A stretch of 64,000 nucleotides of DNA from Knufia peltigerae (taxonomy: Eukaryota; Ascomycota; Eurotiomycetes; Chaetothyriales; Trichomeriaceae), in the NCBI GenBank assembly GCA_030247855.1, contig JAPDRN010000073.1, forward strand, positions 62,001-126,000. Reading direction: 5' to 3'. Below are positions 21,604-33,595 of this stretch, in pieces (the first letter of the stretch is position 1; each line of letters begins with the position of its first letter). Under the pieces are notes generated by a model. That model worked only from the letters and a program-made list of their open reading frames with translations, made no database searches and had not been told where the DNA came from. Position numbers and translations under genes: made by a program.

Positions 21604-23322
21604 ATGGAAGACTTTAGCATTCAAAAAGAGAGCAAAGACCCCATCGCTCGTGACCTCGAGACCGGCTCGTCCCAAGAAGGAACCATAGAGGCCACCAAGG
21701 AGATCATCCGGGATGACTTTGAACCACCCAAGATCGGCGCCTCCATTTGGGAGAGACTGTCCTTCGCCGGTCTCGAAATGCGAGGGGCTGAACCAGTGCC
21801 CGTCGAGAAACGTACCGACACGCGATACATCAACGTCCTCACCATCTTTGCAACCTCGATGACCAGCTTGTTACCGTGAGTGGAAACCCCCTTTTTCAAA
21901 CCTCTTGCACCCCCATATACCGGACAAAAGCAAGAAACTAACAGACCCTGCCGTCTGGCGTCTTGCAGTATCGGTATCGGCTCCGCAGTCACTCTTGGGT
22001 TTGGGCTCAACCTCAAGGCGGCCGCGTGCATGATTGTCTTTCTTCAATTCCTCTTCGGCCTCCCTGCCGCGTACGTGATGACCATCGCACCTCGAACGGG
22101 GATGAGACAAATGATTCAGTCACGGTATTGCTTTGGGTAAGCTCGACGTCACCGCTCCTACTCTCTGTCCTACTTACAGTATTGGTGGAACCCGGTCGAG
22201 AACATGATCTGACAGCTACTTAGCAAATATTGCAACATGCTCACCACCCTCATCGTTACGTTGACGGTGGGCGGGTTCGCCGTGACTGGCAGCATCAACG
22301 GCGGTCAATGTCTCGCGGCCGTGCGGCCGGGCAGACTGTCGATCGAGGGGGCCATCTCTATCATCATGGTCATCAGCATGGCCATCGGATTCATGGGCTA
22401 CAGGGTGCTTCACTTTTTCACGCGCTGGGCCTGGATCCCTAGCTTGTTCGCCATCGTCGTCCTCGTCGGCGCCGCGGGCGACCAGGTCTCTCAGCAGGCT
22501 CCGTCTCGCGCCCACAAGGCGCAAGAGTACATGGGCATCGTGGCTTTTGCGGCGGGCAACATGGTGACGTGGGCCAACGTCGCGGGAGACTACGCTTGCT
22601 ACATGCCCCCGGAGACGCCCAGGCTGCGCATCGCCGCTTACTGCCTCTTTGGGATCGCGACTCCCTTTTCGCTGCTCATGGTGCTGGGCGCGGCCATCGG
22701 CGGAGCCGTGTCGTCGGTGCCCGCCTGGTCCGCGGCGTACGCGAGCCACGGTATCGGAGGGGTCATCGGGACCATCCTGATCGGCCGCCTGGGAGGGTTC
22801 GGCCAGTTCATCCTCGTGCTCTTGGGGACGTCGGTCCTGGCCACGTGCGCCCGGGACGTCTACACCGTCTCGTTCAACCTGACGGCCCTCGCTCCCATCC
22901 TGCGCAAGGTACCCCGCGCCTTACTCGCCGTCGTCGCCACGGCCGCCATCATCGGCGTCGCCATCCCGGCCTCCAAGTCCTTCGTCACCTCCATCGTCTC
23001 CTTTTTGAGTGTCATCGGGTACTACGCCGGAGCCTCCGTCACCTGTTTCCTGACCGAGTGGTTCTACTTCCGCCACGCCGACCCGGCCAGCTTCGACCCG
23101 GCCATCTGGAACGACGGCCGCGCCTTACCCTCGGGCCTCGGTGCCATCTCCGCCGTCGTCATCGCGTGGGCCTTCATCATCCCTTCGATGGACCAGACTT
23201 GGTACACGGGGCCCATCGCCAAAAAGGCCGGTGATTTGGGTTTCGAGTTCGCCGTCGTCATTGCTTTGTTGGCGTATATTCCTATCCGGACCTTTGAGAT
23301 CAAGATGAGAGGTCGTCTGTAG
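21604..23322 (+). CDS. NCS1 permease, purine-cytosine (FCY2) type
   Basis: Exons 21604-21875, 21969-22136 and 22224-23322 give 512 residues. A hydrophilic N-terminus precedes WERLSFAGLEMRGAEPVP and the first helices (IGIGSAVTLGFGLNLKAA). The sequence APRTGMRQMIQSRYCFG and a membrane domain of about 12 helices follow, with AGDYACYMPPETP in the middle, as in fungal Fcy2-type purine-cytosine permeases. It would be a plasma-membrane proton symporter for purine-, cytosine- or pyridine-like bases. Exon 3 is clearly more GC-rich than its surroundings and has long shadow frames. Together with the upstream cysteine hydrolase it suggests uptake of a nitrogenous ring compound. The substrate is not predictable. 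Confidence 0.92.
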
Positions 23323-24708
23323 TGGACATGAGGTGGAGATGAAAACCTTTAGGCCCAGTGGTAGTCGTTTGCACATTAGCCAGGAAAACAGAACCTTAAT
23401 TGATTTTGATAGTACACCTTGAGAAGTTTAGTATCCCACAGAAAGGACCTGGTCTAGGTTGTCCCGATATAGTCATGGCAGAATTCACTTGAGCAATATA
23501 TGGATTCACTTGATAATTTGTGCCCTTGATATGTTTATTCCAGTGAACTTTCCTTCAACATTGATCGCCTTGATGGCCCAACTAGTAAAGACTCACCACG
23601 TCGCAATGTGACTTTGTTACAAGTGGTTTGGAGGTTGGGCTTATCCTTGGAAACCAGCTTAGTGGGATTAAACTTGGGAGTCGGCTGCTTTCCATGACCA
23701 CTGTACCGTCTTACAGGTATTACGGAGTAATACGTTCCTCTAATGGAGTTGAGATTTGTGCATGGTCATAGTCGGGATGAGTATTAGGAGCGCTGACCGT
23801 TGCAGACGGTCAGGGCTTCGAAACCCTCCAAATAACTTTTTGTTTCAGGGCTTTTTTTTTCTCTCGAAGTTTTCTGGTGAATGTGTGAATGCGAAAGCCT
23901 GGTTACACGGTCATAGAAGACAGTGACTAGGGCGCTCCTACCTAATAAATATGATAGAAGCGGTCGACATAAAACAAAAATCAACCAGTTGTAAATGATC
24001 TGGCACCTCAAACCTTCTTGTATTGCATGGCGGATTCTCTAGACTCCTGTACATACCCGGAGTGCGTATGTACTTTTTCATACATAAGAGGCTTGCCCTT
24101 CACTCGTACCGTTCGTCACCATCCGACCATAGCTTCGTTTCGTATAGTCCACAGACCAAGGTGTTCCTCATCGCAAGTGCTAACGTATTCTGCCTCCTGA
24201 CATAAAATCATACTTCAGATCGCCATGCAATTCCTCTTTCAAAGAAAGCCCTCTAACAACAGGAGAGTATGCGAAGATCTCTTTTGATACATGTGTTTTG
24301 GTCGACTTCACTCGCTTCAACCAAGGAGTCTGTAGAAATCTCTCCGGTGGGGGAATCGGTGGGAAAGGTAGAATGTGCGTGGACTGCCGTAAGAAGACTT
24401 GGTCTGTTTCACAATTCTTCGTCTAGCGATCAGACAAGGTAGTATGATGAGGACGGTACACGAGAATGTCGAGAGAGGTCAAAGTTTGCACATGTGATGT
24501 TGAGTCGACTCCTCCGCAAGAGACCAATGCCATTTGCGCCGTCAGCATTGAGCTGTGATGGACTCTGTGTCGCAAGGGCTCATTTCCAGCCATCATAAAA
24601 CCATACAGTTGTCGCATGTTTCGTAGAGCTCTGTGAAGCCGCAGTATTGTTCATGTTTGTGGCAGAAAACGATGCGGACTTTTTACAATTCGCGCCCGGC
24701 ACTCCCTT
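23323..24708. other. Intergenic region
   Basis: A 1.4-kb stretch with no convincing gene. It includes a near-palindrome AGGGCTTCGAAACCCT near 23811-23826, followed about 20 bp later by a T-run. I do not consider it a tRNA. Confidence 0.5.
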
Positions 24709-24852
24709 TCAACTCCCTCCTCCGCAGTTTTGACATACTAATCCAGCACGTTCTAGTCGAAAAATGACCGTGCAATCAGAGTGTCCGCAGCTTTTAACCA
24801 TTTCTACTTGGGTATGGCCACAAGTAAAGAGTACTCGTTTCTTCACACACAT
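24709..24852 (-). CDS. Possible 47-residue Cys/His small protein
   Basis: A short open frame from ATG to TGA encoding 47 residues that begin MCVKKRVLFTCGHTQVEMV and contain seven Cys (C-x7-C-G-H, then C-x-x-x-x-C, then C-x-x-C). This N-terminus resembles a common class of tiny ascomycete Cys-rich proteins. The ordered C/H spacing is the only evidence that it is coding; it could be the final exon of a longer gene or a chance frame. Function unknown. Confidence 0.35.
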   Translation of the reverse strand: MCVKKRVLFTCGHTQVEMVKSCGHSDCTVIFRLERAGLVCQNCGGGS

Positions 24853-25252
24853 CTCTGTTAAATGTCTGATTAGTCTGCGGGATGCACAGATGGCAGAAAA
24901 TGTGGCATGATTCTGTGGCAAGCAGACACGAAAAAGTCGCATGTTTCTCGGACAATGCTCGGGCTGGTCCTTGTTGGAGCGTTCTTGACAGCCGTCTCCC
25001 ATTCATCAGAACAGATGCCGTTGTCGATCTTGCCAAGCGTAACACTTTGCGGTATGCTTAGAGCAACTTAAATGTTCCCCCGAGCAAATTGTGACGAATT
25101 GGAGCGGTGCAACCTCCATATCAGGGCCGCTGAAGGTTAGTATTTGGGCGCACAGAAATGCAACGAATACAAGTCGGTGCGTGCTTGTGATGTTTGTCTT
25201 GGAGATGCCAATATCAAGGTTGATGAAACGCTTCACGGTTGCAGCTCCAATC
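24853..25252. other. Intergenic: 3' flank of prp4
   Basis: A 400-bp stretch. Nothing recognised beyond the expected prp4 3' end. Confidence 0.5.
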
Positions 25253-27011
25253 TCAGTCATAAAGTCCTTGCATGTCATTGCGACCCCAAAGCTTTACAGT
25301 TCGGTCATGGCCACTGCTGGCGATCCATTTGGCATCGTTTGTGACATCGACGCTGAGTACATTTGCTGAATGTCCACTTAGTTGCTTCGCCAGTGACCAG
25401 TCATCAGCGGAGTAGATATTGACGTTTTTGTCGAAACCTCCAGAGACGAAGAATGTGCCGGCCTTGCGAGGGTTGTGTTCTTGTCTGACACCCGTTGTTG
25501 GGACTACGGAGGATGTATCGGCATCAAGTCCTTTGAACCATCGAAGGTCAGACACGTTCCCATTGTGAGCACCAATTCCTCCAGAGCTTTTCACCTGTCG
25601 AATGTCCCAACATTTGACCCAACCATCTCCAGAGCCTGAGAGAACTCGATAACCATCAATGCCCCAATCGAGACTGAATATCTCGCGGACATGGCCATCG
25701 AGGATCATAATAGTGCGGCCTGTTCGGAGATCCCAGATTCGTCCAATACTGTCAAAGCCTCCACTCGCCAGAAGCGAACCATCACTGTTGAAGCTGACAG
25801 TAAACACTTGTCTCGAATGCCCTTCTTGCAGGAGTAATTCCGTCGTAGTTTCAACATCCCATAACCGCCATGTTGTGTCGAATGATGCTGAGGCTAGGTA
25901 TTTCCCTGACGGATGGAATTCCACACGACAAACACGATCGGTATGGCCTTGAAGGGTCGAGAGGGGTGTGTCTTGGCTTAGAGACCACAAATGAATATCA
26001 CTGGCACCTCCTTGTCCACCACCACCGCTGGCGATATTTACGGCTTCGGACGAAACAGTTGATGTTGATAGAGTCGCACCAGGATACCAAGCCAGACCTC
26101 CCACAATTCCTGTATGACCTCTCAGAGTGGCCTTCTCCTCAAGATTGGGCACATCGAGCAATTTGATACCTCCACCCCAATTTCCGGCTGCAACCATCTC
26201 GCCATTCGGTGAGAAACGTGTGATACTGATGGGTCTCTCTCCTGCGATTTGTGAGCCAAAGAGTTCAAAGCCGTGTAGCTTCTCCTTGATCTCCTTGCGG
26301 TGTTTAACATGCGTCCGTAGCGGAATTGACGAATCCTCTTTCTGCCTCGTGATCCTGGCCTTTGCCTTCGGGAGAGAAAACCTTGCAATATCCCTTCTTG
26401 CTTCGAGAAGCTCTCGTATGCCTTCGGTATAAAATTCCTCTTCCTGATCTCCTTCATCCTGTGGCGTATCTTGCATCTGTATGTCGATTGGGGTTCCATC
26501 TTCCGCGGCGGCCTCCTCTTGATCAAGAACGATCACCTTCAGACGATCTCTTCGCTCTGCCGGTCCTTCTCCGAAAAGAGTGATCGGGTGACCCAGTTCC
26601 CGCAGGCGTGCTCGTACCCGCCCGTCGTCGGTGGGGACTGCGAGTTGTGCCAGTCTTCGCTTTCGATCGAACTGTGAGAGAATGGCGGAGGCTTTTTCGG
26701 GAGCCACTCCCCCTGCGCCTGAGTGTATGTCATAGTTTCGGTCAATGGCTAGGCACGTGTTAATGTAAAGACTTTTTAACAACTGTGGACGGCGACCACT
26801 CACGAATGCTCGCCAGATCTACACCCATTGCGACATCCTGTTTCTCACACCATATCCGTCAGTTTTCCATTCCAACTCTTGAAAATCTGCATCCGGCAGT
26901 ATTCGAGCCTTGTAGGCATGTGTGAATAATGAGGCGCAAACAGGAAGTATGCTGGGCTGAACTTACCTGAGGCTCCTCCTCTATGTAGGCCTGTCTCGAT
27001 CGGTGCATCAT
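25253..27011 (-). CDS. prp4: U4/U6 snRNP splicing factor Prp4 (WD40)
   Basis: Exons 26967-27011, 26804-26837 and 25253-26748 give 524 residues. The N-terminal part has the splicing-factor motif: VRARLRELGHPITLFGEGPA followed by RRDRL. The rest is a seven-bladed WD40 propeller, with repeats such as TLRGHTGIVGGLAWYPG, LQGHTDRVCRVEFHPSGKYL, GHSRQVFTVSFNSDG, DGHVREIFSLDW and, last, SGHSANVLSVDV with DRTVKLW. Prp4 binds Prp3 and belongs to the nuclear U4/U6-U5 tri-snRNP, so it is essential. Two tiny 5' exons (45 and 34 nt) were placed by splice sites and frame. It is divergent from pta1, another mRNA-processing gene. Confidence 0.95.
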
Positions 27012-27623
27012 CTTGACAGCGTGAACCAATCAGGTGAAACGGCGGTTATTTGAATTAAAGATCTAGTTCAGTCTGGGGTCATGACAAATGAGGAGCAAGA
27101 AAGACCCTGTCGCTCTTAAATGAAAGTTGATATCGCGAACCCAGTCGCCGTACAAAAGTAGTAGAAGCGCAGGTAAAATATTGCCAAGGCCGGAAGGGAA
27201 AAACGAGATTCCAGTTACTTGAGGTGAGGCTGGTGGATTCGATCCAGGCGCATTCAATAGGCTCAATAGGCTCTCCCTGCACAATAACTCACTATAGGTA
27301 CAATAGACTGCGCGTCGATTCTATCGTCATTTGCTCGTATGTAGGGGCCGATAAAACAACATCCACCACCACCTTCAAGACTACCCAACATTTCTTTATT
27401 AATTCCCCGGTTTTTCTATTCATTGATGTGTATATTATCTTCTTATTCTTCTTGTTGAATCGCCCTATTGGTGGTGTCTATAGTCGAACCAATTTTCGCA
27501 TCCTCACCAAATGCCAGCCGAATCGACAGTCGACATTCCACCTTTTCTGCAAACCTCAAACTTGTCTGTAGACTCGTGATCTTGCCTTAGTCGCATCTGC
27601 TGAATTGTCACTGCGCTTCCGCC
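27012..27623. promoter_or_regulatory. Bidirectional promoter region, prp4 / pta1
   Basis: 612 bp between two conserved mRNA-processing genes. T/C-rich tracts near 27400-27500 probably form the pta1 core promoter. No gene seen. Confidence 0.55.
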
Positions 27624-30089
27624 ATGACGACGGCAGCGACCCCAGCTGAGATGATCCCTCAGCTCGAGGCTGCTCGTAAACTCGCTCTCGGGAATCCTCA
27701 AGTGTACAATCAGGTCCTGCCCGGGATCTTGCCTATCATCGGTTCTACTCCCCATGTCGAAGTTCGAAGATGGGGCGCAGACTTTCTGGCCGAAGCCTTC
27801 TCAAGTCCTTCCCTACCAAACGCACAGAAAGAGCAGTTGTCGACGGAAGTGGTACCAGTCCTAAGAGCAATGCTGGAGACGCAAGGGCAGGACATGGAGG
27901 TTGTCAAGGGCGTGGTTCAGGCGGCGGCCAGTTTATATCCTTTGGTTTTCAGACGAATGTACGTGATTCTGGTGAAAGAGCCACAAGAAAGATTTGTGAA
28001 TAATTGCTTGGAACATACTCTGACTGATACTTAGAATATCGCGTCCCCCGGAGGCTACATTATGGCAAGAAATGAGCACAATGAAGTTGAACATCCTGCA
28101 GCGCATGGACTCTGCCCCGGTTGCGATCAGGATATGCTGCATCAAGTTCGTTCAGAAAGTGGTGCAGGTCGAGACCCCTGGAGTCATTACAGATCCTCGA
28201 GTGAGTTGCTCTCACAATCGCCTTGAACCTCCTACTGACCACTCTCTGCAGCGACCCGACCAAAACGAAGTATCTATAGCTCTTGTCCCGAGAACTCATC
28301 CTTTCCTACAGTTACCAAACCTCGAAGCTGAAGCATCAGGCTTGCTGGACAGACTGTTGGGTGTCTTCCTCGAGAACTCAATGTATGTGGTGTAATATTC
28401 GATCATCAACGACAAAGCTGACTATGAAGCAGGGATCCGATTGTGATTGATGCCACTCTCAATTGCTTAGCAGTTCTTATTCGAACCAGACCTCCCATTT
28501 CAACCAAGATTGTATCTGCCATCCTCAATTTCAACCCTGTAAAGCAAGTCAATTCTCCTATGACCCCTCGAATCATGGTTATTGTTCGGTCGATGGAGAG
28601 GACAACACGAGCGCTGTTAAAATGGGTACTGCGGACGTGTCCCAATCATCCGCTAGAACAAAAGATACAAGCATACCTCATGCGTTTGCAGCAATCGAGA
28701 GCAACTTTGTTCGCAGACCCAACGGCTCAAAAACGTCCTGCAGAACCTACGGATGGTCTCGACGATGCGAAACGACAAAAGCTTACGGCCGGTCCACGCA
28801 AATTTCCTCCCATGCCGCCACCACCAAACTCCTACGCTCAGCTGTATACCCTGACAGAGGATATCAGCCTTCAACAATTTGATGTAACACTACTTCCACA
28901 TGACATTGTCAGCACAGTTACCGGTGTCTTTTTGCAGCATGTAGACTCAAACTTGCTTGATGAAGCGATCAATGCGGTAAGAGCGAGATACACCCATCTC
29001 CAGAAAATGAACCTGCCCACTCCAGTACCTGCGGTGCCACTGGCAGGCCCGACAGGTATCGACGACGAAGACGATTATGACCCAGAGTTCCTCTCAGGTT
29101 CAGAACACAATATTGAGCCAACTACAGAGAAGGCTCTTGAACAACTCGCCCAACCTGCCATCGAATTGGGCCCATTCGAACTCCCCAAACCTCCTCCCTT
29201 GACCGGTGCAGAGGTGGCCACGTTATCTGACCAAACTGTCGGTCATGTATTTCAACTGGTGACCTCCTTGGACGCGGCCGGTCAGGCTCATCCCAAGACC
29301 AAGGTCGGTTTCAATCGACTAGCTGCAAGCACCAACGATCGCGACTCTTGGATTACGATCCTTGTCCGTCTGGCAACAAGAGCGCCATCGTGTCTAGAAG
29401 ATCTCGCACATTCCTTGAGCGACGATGAGAACGCTGGTGCAATCGTGAAATTGGAAGATATCGAGGCGCCAAATGTCGCCAATCGGATCAGGCAGACGTT
29501 GTTCATGTATATTCTAGATGACTTCCGATCTCGTCTGAACATCGCCATCTCATGGCTGTCGGAAGAATGGTACGCCGACAAGATGACAGCCAAAACGCAT
29601 CCCGAGCTCCAACATCTACCAAACTACAACAGATGGGTACTTCGCATTCTCGACCGCCTTCTGCCCTATCTCGATGCAAGAGATAGGAACCTCTTGATCC
29701 GGTTTTTGTCTGAAATTCCCTCAATCAATCAAGAGCTCTTGAACAGGGTCAAATCGTTGGCTAGAGATCCTGAACGTCTCAGCATGTGTATACTTTCCAT
29801 GCAGTATCTCCTGATGATGCGTCCACCTGTTCGGAATCTGGTCCTAGACACGATCCAATCAATCTGGCACGAAGGAGACTCGCAGGCCAAGACTGCGACA
29901 GCAAAAGTACTGACGAAATGGAGGCCCGGTTTCTTGCAGGAAGCAGCGCGGGCAAAGGAGGAAGAGCTAGAAACAAACAACGAGGTCAAGTCAAATGGCC
30001 TCAACAGTCCTCCTGCCGTCCCGACGGCTGAGCCCCTTGACCCAAGAAGAAGAAATGTCAAGCCTGCAATTGCTGCAGGAGAAGGTTGA
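27624..30089 (+). CDS. pta1: mRNA cleavage and polyadenylation factor subunit Pta1 (symplekin)
   Basis: Exons 27624-27958, 28035-28200, 28252-28382 and 28433-30089 give 762 residues. The N-terminal half is the symplekin/Pta1 HEAT-repeat domain, with TPHVEVRRWGADFLAEAF, RMDSAPVAIRICCIKFVQK and DATLNCLAVLIRTRPPIS. A charged, proline-rich linker (KRPAEPTDGLDDAKRQK, FPPMPPPPNS) and an acidic stretch (DDEDDYDPEF) follow. A conserved C-terminal helical part contains LPNYNRWVLRILDRLLPYL. Pta1 is the scaffold linking 3'-end processing subunits and Pol II phosphatase Ssu72 in the nucleus. It is a single-copy core gene and marks the boundary between accessory blocks A and B. Confidence 0.93.
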
Positions 30090-30284
30090 TATCCATAAAC
30101 CCTCAAGTGTATTTTAGGTAGCAATCACGAATGTGATATGTGACTGGATCGAGCCGACCGAGTACCTAAAGAATCATGAAATGACTATATACCGTCTCTT
30201 CTTCTATGAGGCTTTGTCGCTATGCCAGCCTAGGTCTTGTCTTCAATTTACAAAGTCTACTGTACTTTTTGTCATTTCCTTCTA

Positions 30285-33200
30285 CTATTTTCCTTTGCCG
30301 ACGACCGTGTCAAACTCGTCAATGACACTTCTAGGTTTTTGATACTCTCCGATGGCTTTGAATTCGGTATTGAGACCGAAGAATTCCGGTCCACCGACTC
30401 TGAGACCTTCCGGCGTCGAGGTCCACAGAGGGTGAGCGGGGAGGCCGATGACCCTGACTTTCAGGCCGTACCGTAATTCCGGCGATCCCAAAGCCTCACC
30501 GTCCTGACCCAAGATACTGATGAGGTCGGGTACAGTACAGATGACTTGTTCGGGGCCTTCTGCTTTTTCGTTGTCCACGTAGGCCGCGGACAAGTATTCG
30601 TTTTGGAAGGGGATGACTAGGTGTCGTTTCTCAGTGACTGGAGTTGTTGATGTATGAGATGTAGTAGTGGTGGTGGTGGTGGTAGTCCCTTCCTCCTCGT
30701 CCGCCGAAAGTGGTGCAATGACAACCTTTCCCACAGTATATCCTCGTGACACGTCTCGTGTGACGTCTACGATTTTGCCTGTATACAAAGACTTGACCGG
30801 TGTTATACTGGCCTGTTTTCGTGCGTGTGTGTGTTAGAAGTAAGAACCGGGGGGTGGAGGGAGGGATAATGTGGAAGAAACTCACGATGGCTTCGATAAA
30901 GTCCAGTTTCGTCTGTCTTGCAAGATGGACCGCACGGCCGAGGTACCAAGCTTGGGAGATGGTGTTGGTGACTGTGTATTTCTTGATGATTTTCCCCTCG
31001 AGAGGTCTCCCTGCGGTCCCCGTGGAGTTGCCCATTTCGATGCAGGTGTTTCGGATCAGGCTTTCGACTTTTTTGTTTGATTCGGCCGTGAGTGTGACCG
31101 AACAGTTGCCCTTGCAGTCGGCCGTGGCGACGGGCAACACAGGGAACCCGTACACATAAGGGGTCCCGTGTTCGAGGGTCGGGTACGCTCGACCCATGAG
31201 GTCACAGTCTACGATGGGTCGGTCGTATTTGGCGCTCGTGGGCATGGTGACTAGACCGTTGCCGCCACCGATCTCGTCCGTGACGATGGCGTCAAAGTCC
31301 TCAATACCCAATATGGTGTTGACGGCGTCGATGGCAGTGAAGACGTCGGTCCCGGAGGATATTCGTTCGTCACTCACGCTGGGGGCACCATACCCAGCAC
31401 CAAACACGCAAATGTCCGAGTCTTTCAGGTCCTCGGGACGCATGACTCGGATTTTTCCCGCTGCGCCACTCTCTCTCAAGAGGTTCTGAGTGTAAAGGGC
31501 CATGAGGTAAGAAGAACCACCGCCTCCTGTCCCCAATACACCAGCTCCGGACGCAATCATCTCGACGTCGACGGGAGAGATGTACCATATTCCGTCTTCG
31601 ACTCGTGGACGGTACTGCGTGAGGTCGACGTCAAGCGCGGGTTTGGCCAGACTTCCCTTTGCAAGTTTGGTGATTTCGGCCTTTTTCACTTCCTCTTCTC
31701 CAATAGCCTCAAAGTCCTCTCCGATGTCAGAACTGGAGACACCATTGGATGAAGCGGCGGCGCCGTTGACTACTGTAGAGTCTCGTACTTTGAGGTTCCC
31801 CACTGCCTTCATGACAAACCTAGTGGCCTTATTCGTAACATATTGTAGAGGGATCTTTTTGATCTCGACAATCTGGACGGTGCTCTCGTCGGCTCCGTTC
31901 GAGATGGCGGCTTTGATGGCGGCTTGTTTCGCCGCTTCGACGGCGGCGTCTTCGTCTCGTCCCGCCAGAACCTCAATGACGTCGATCTCACCCGCGACTT
32001 TGGCGATGGCGGCACCGACAGCGTTGGCGGAGTCGTGATGAGGTGGCCGCAGGCATTCTTCGACGCCGTCCAGATCCAGATCGTCCGTGAGGATGATCGA
32101 ACCTCCTCCCACGAGTAACATGGACACCGGTGCCGAAGAGACCTTCATATTGTCAATGGCCCTCTCGAGCTGTCTCTTGATATCCGCTTTGGCGGCACCG
32201 ATCAGCTCGGCAGAGATGTGTTTCACCTTCTCGGCCTGGCCTATATTCGCGGCGGCACCCGAGGCAACGACAACGTCCGTGGACGTCATGACATCTCCCC
32301 CAAACACCATCGCGTCCGTCGTCAGGCGTAGAGCCACAGAGTCAGGACCGACGGTGACCTTGCCGCCATGCTCTGCACTCTGTCGTACTCGACTCCCACC
32401 ACCGAGACCGATACTGAAGACTTCTGGCATACTGAAAGCGGTACGCACGCCAGCGACCTCGACAAAGTTCGGTGCCTGTCGAGGAAAGCCGTTGGGTAGT
32501 AAAGCACAGATATCGGTGGTCTGTATGGAACACACGAGTCAGCACCTGTAAATGATGTCCACAGAGCATGAACTTGGTCTACTACGGCCAGAGGGGGGAA
32601 ACAACACTTACCGTTCCACCAATATCTACAACGACAAACTGCTTATCCGCCATCTTCTTGTCCCCAAGATCGAGTCCCTGGAGGAAAGCGGCTCCCATAA
32701 GACTATTCGTCGGACCGCTCGCGAACGTCTTGATAGGAAGCTCAGCAGCCACGGCGGCATCCGTGAGTGTACCATCATTCTGTGTGAGGTAAAGTGGACA
32801 CGAGAGATCCAACTTGGACATGGCGAGTCTGAAGCCCTTGATGGTTTTGCGAGCAAATGCCAGAATCGACGCATTGAGAATCGTGGCATTTTCCCGAGGC
32901 AAGAGTCCCGGTCCTCCTATGGAATGGGAACACACCACTGACAGCGAAGGATAGTACTCCTGGAGGACAGTCTTGCACTTCTCCTCGTGGATTCCCTGAT
33001 GGTCCAGCGCTGAAAAGACACCGACGATGGCGACATATTGGATGCCCTGGCTGACAATCTCGTCTGCGGTCCGCTTTATCTGGGCAGGGTCGAGCGTTGC
33101 GATTTCTCGCCCGTCAATCTCAAGACCTCCGTCCAGATAGTAATGGGGTCCCTCGATTATATTTCGCAGTGCATATGGAAAGTCGCAGAATGGAGGAATC

Positions 33201-33595
33201 TAGAAGGCCAACGATTAGTCAATATCACATAGCAACAGTATAAGACTGGAAGTTGAGAGACAGTCGAGATGGACTCTGGTGGAAAGACGTACCTTCTTTG
33301 TATATGGACCACACAGACGGATCACTGCCACCTTGCTCAACCTCCTGGCATCATTCTCCACCACGGCGTTGACGAAATGGGTGGTCCCAATCGCGACGTT
33401 CAGCACCTTACTCCTATCGACCTTTGACTCGAGGAGAACCTTTTCAACAGCTTCTTTAATACCCAGCGTGACATGGGACGTGGTTGGTGTCTTGCATGTC
33501 GCTAAGACTCCGCGAGATGGTGTGTCGATTTTATTTATATCGATGATTGCTGCGTCCGAATTGGTCCCGCCAACGTCGATTCCTATACGATACAT
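30285..33595 (-). CDS. Fused hydantoinase/oxoprolinase A - DUF917 protein
   Basis: Exons 33293-33595, 32612-33199, 30886-32520 and 30285-30812 give 1017 residues. The N-terminal actin/ASKHA-type domain (Hydant_A_N plus Hydantoinase_A) opens MYRIGIDVGGTNSDAAIID, has GTTHFVNAVVE, and completes DIGGTTTDICALLPNG across the intron near residue 297. From about residue 605 comes a DUF917 domain (VLGTGGGGSSYL, TDEIGGGNGLVTMP, CDLMGRAYPTLEHGTPYV). HyuA-type enzymes open hydantoins or 5-oxoproline using ATP. I recall DUF917 being renamed S-methyl-thiohydantoin desulfurase in Pfam, from memory and unverified. A run of eight Thr (about residues 883-890) interrupts the C-terminal part. It is divergent from an NCS1 permease, so cytosolic opening of an imported cyclic ureide is likely. 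Confidence 0.92.

Noticed and set aside
22216..23234. Long open frames on both strands inside the FCY2-type permease (22216-22749 minus, 22569-23234 plus)
   Set aside because: They are shadows caused by high GC at codon third positions; their products are Arg/His-rich with no domain.
23811..23826. Palindrome around TTCGAA as a possible tRNA T-arm
   Set aside because: No matching acceptor, D or anticodon arms could be drawn around it on either strand.
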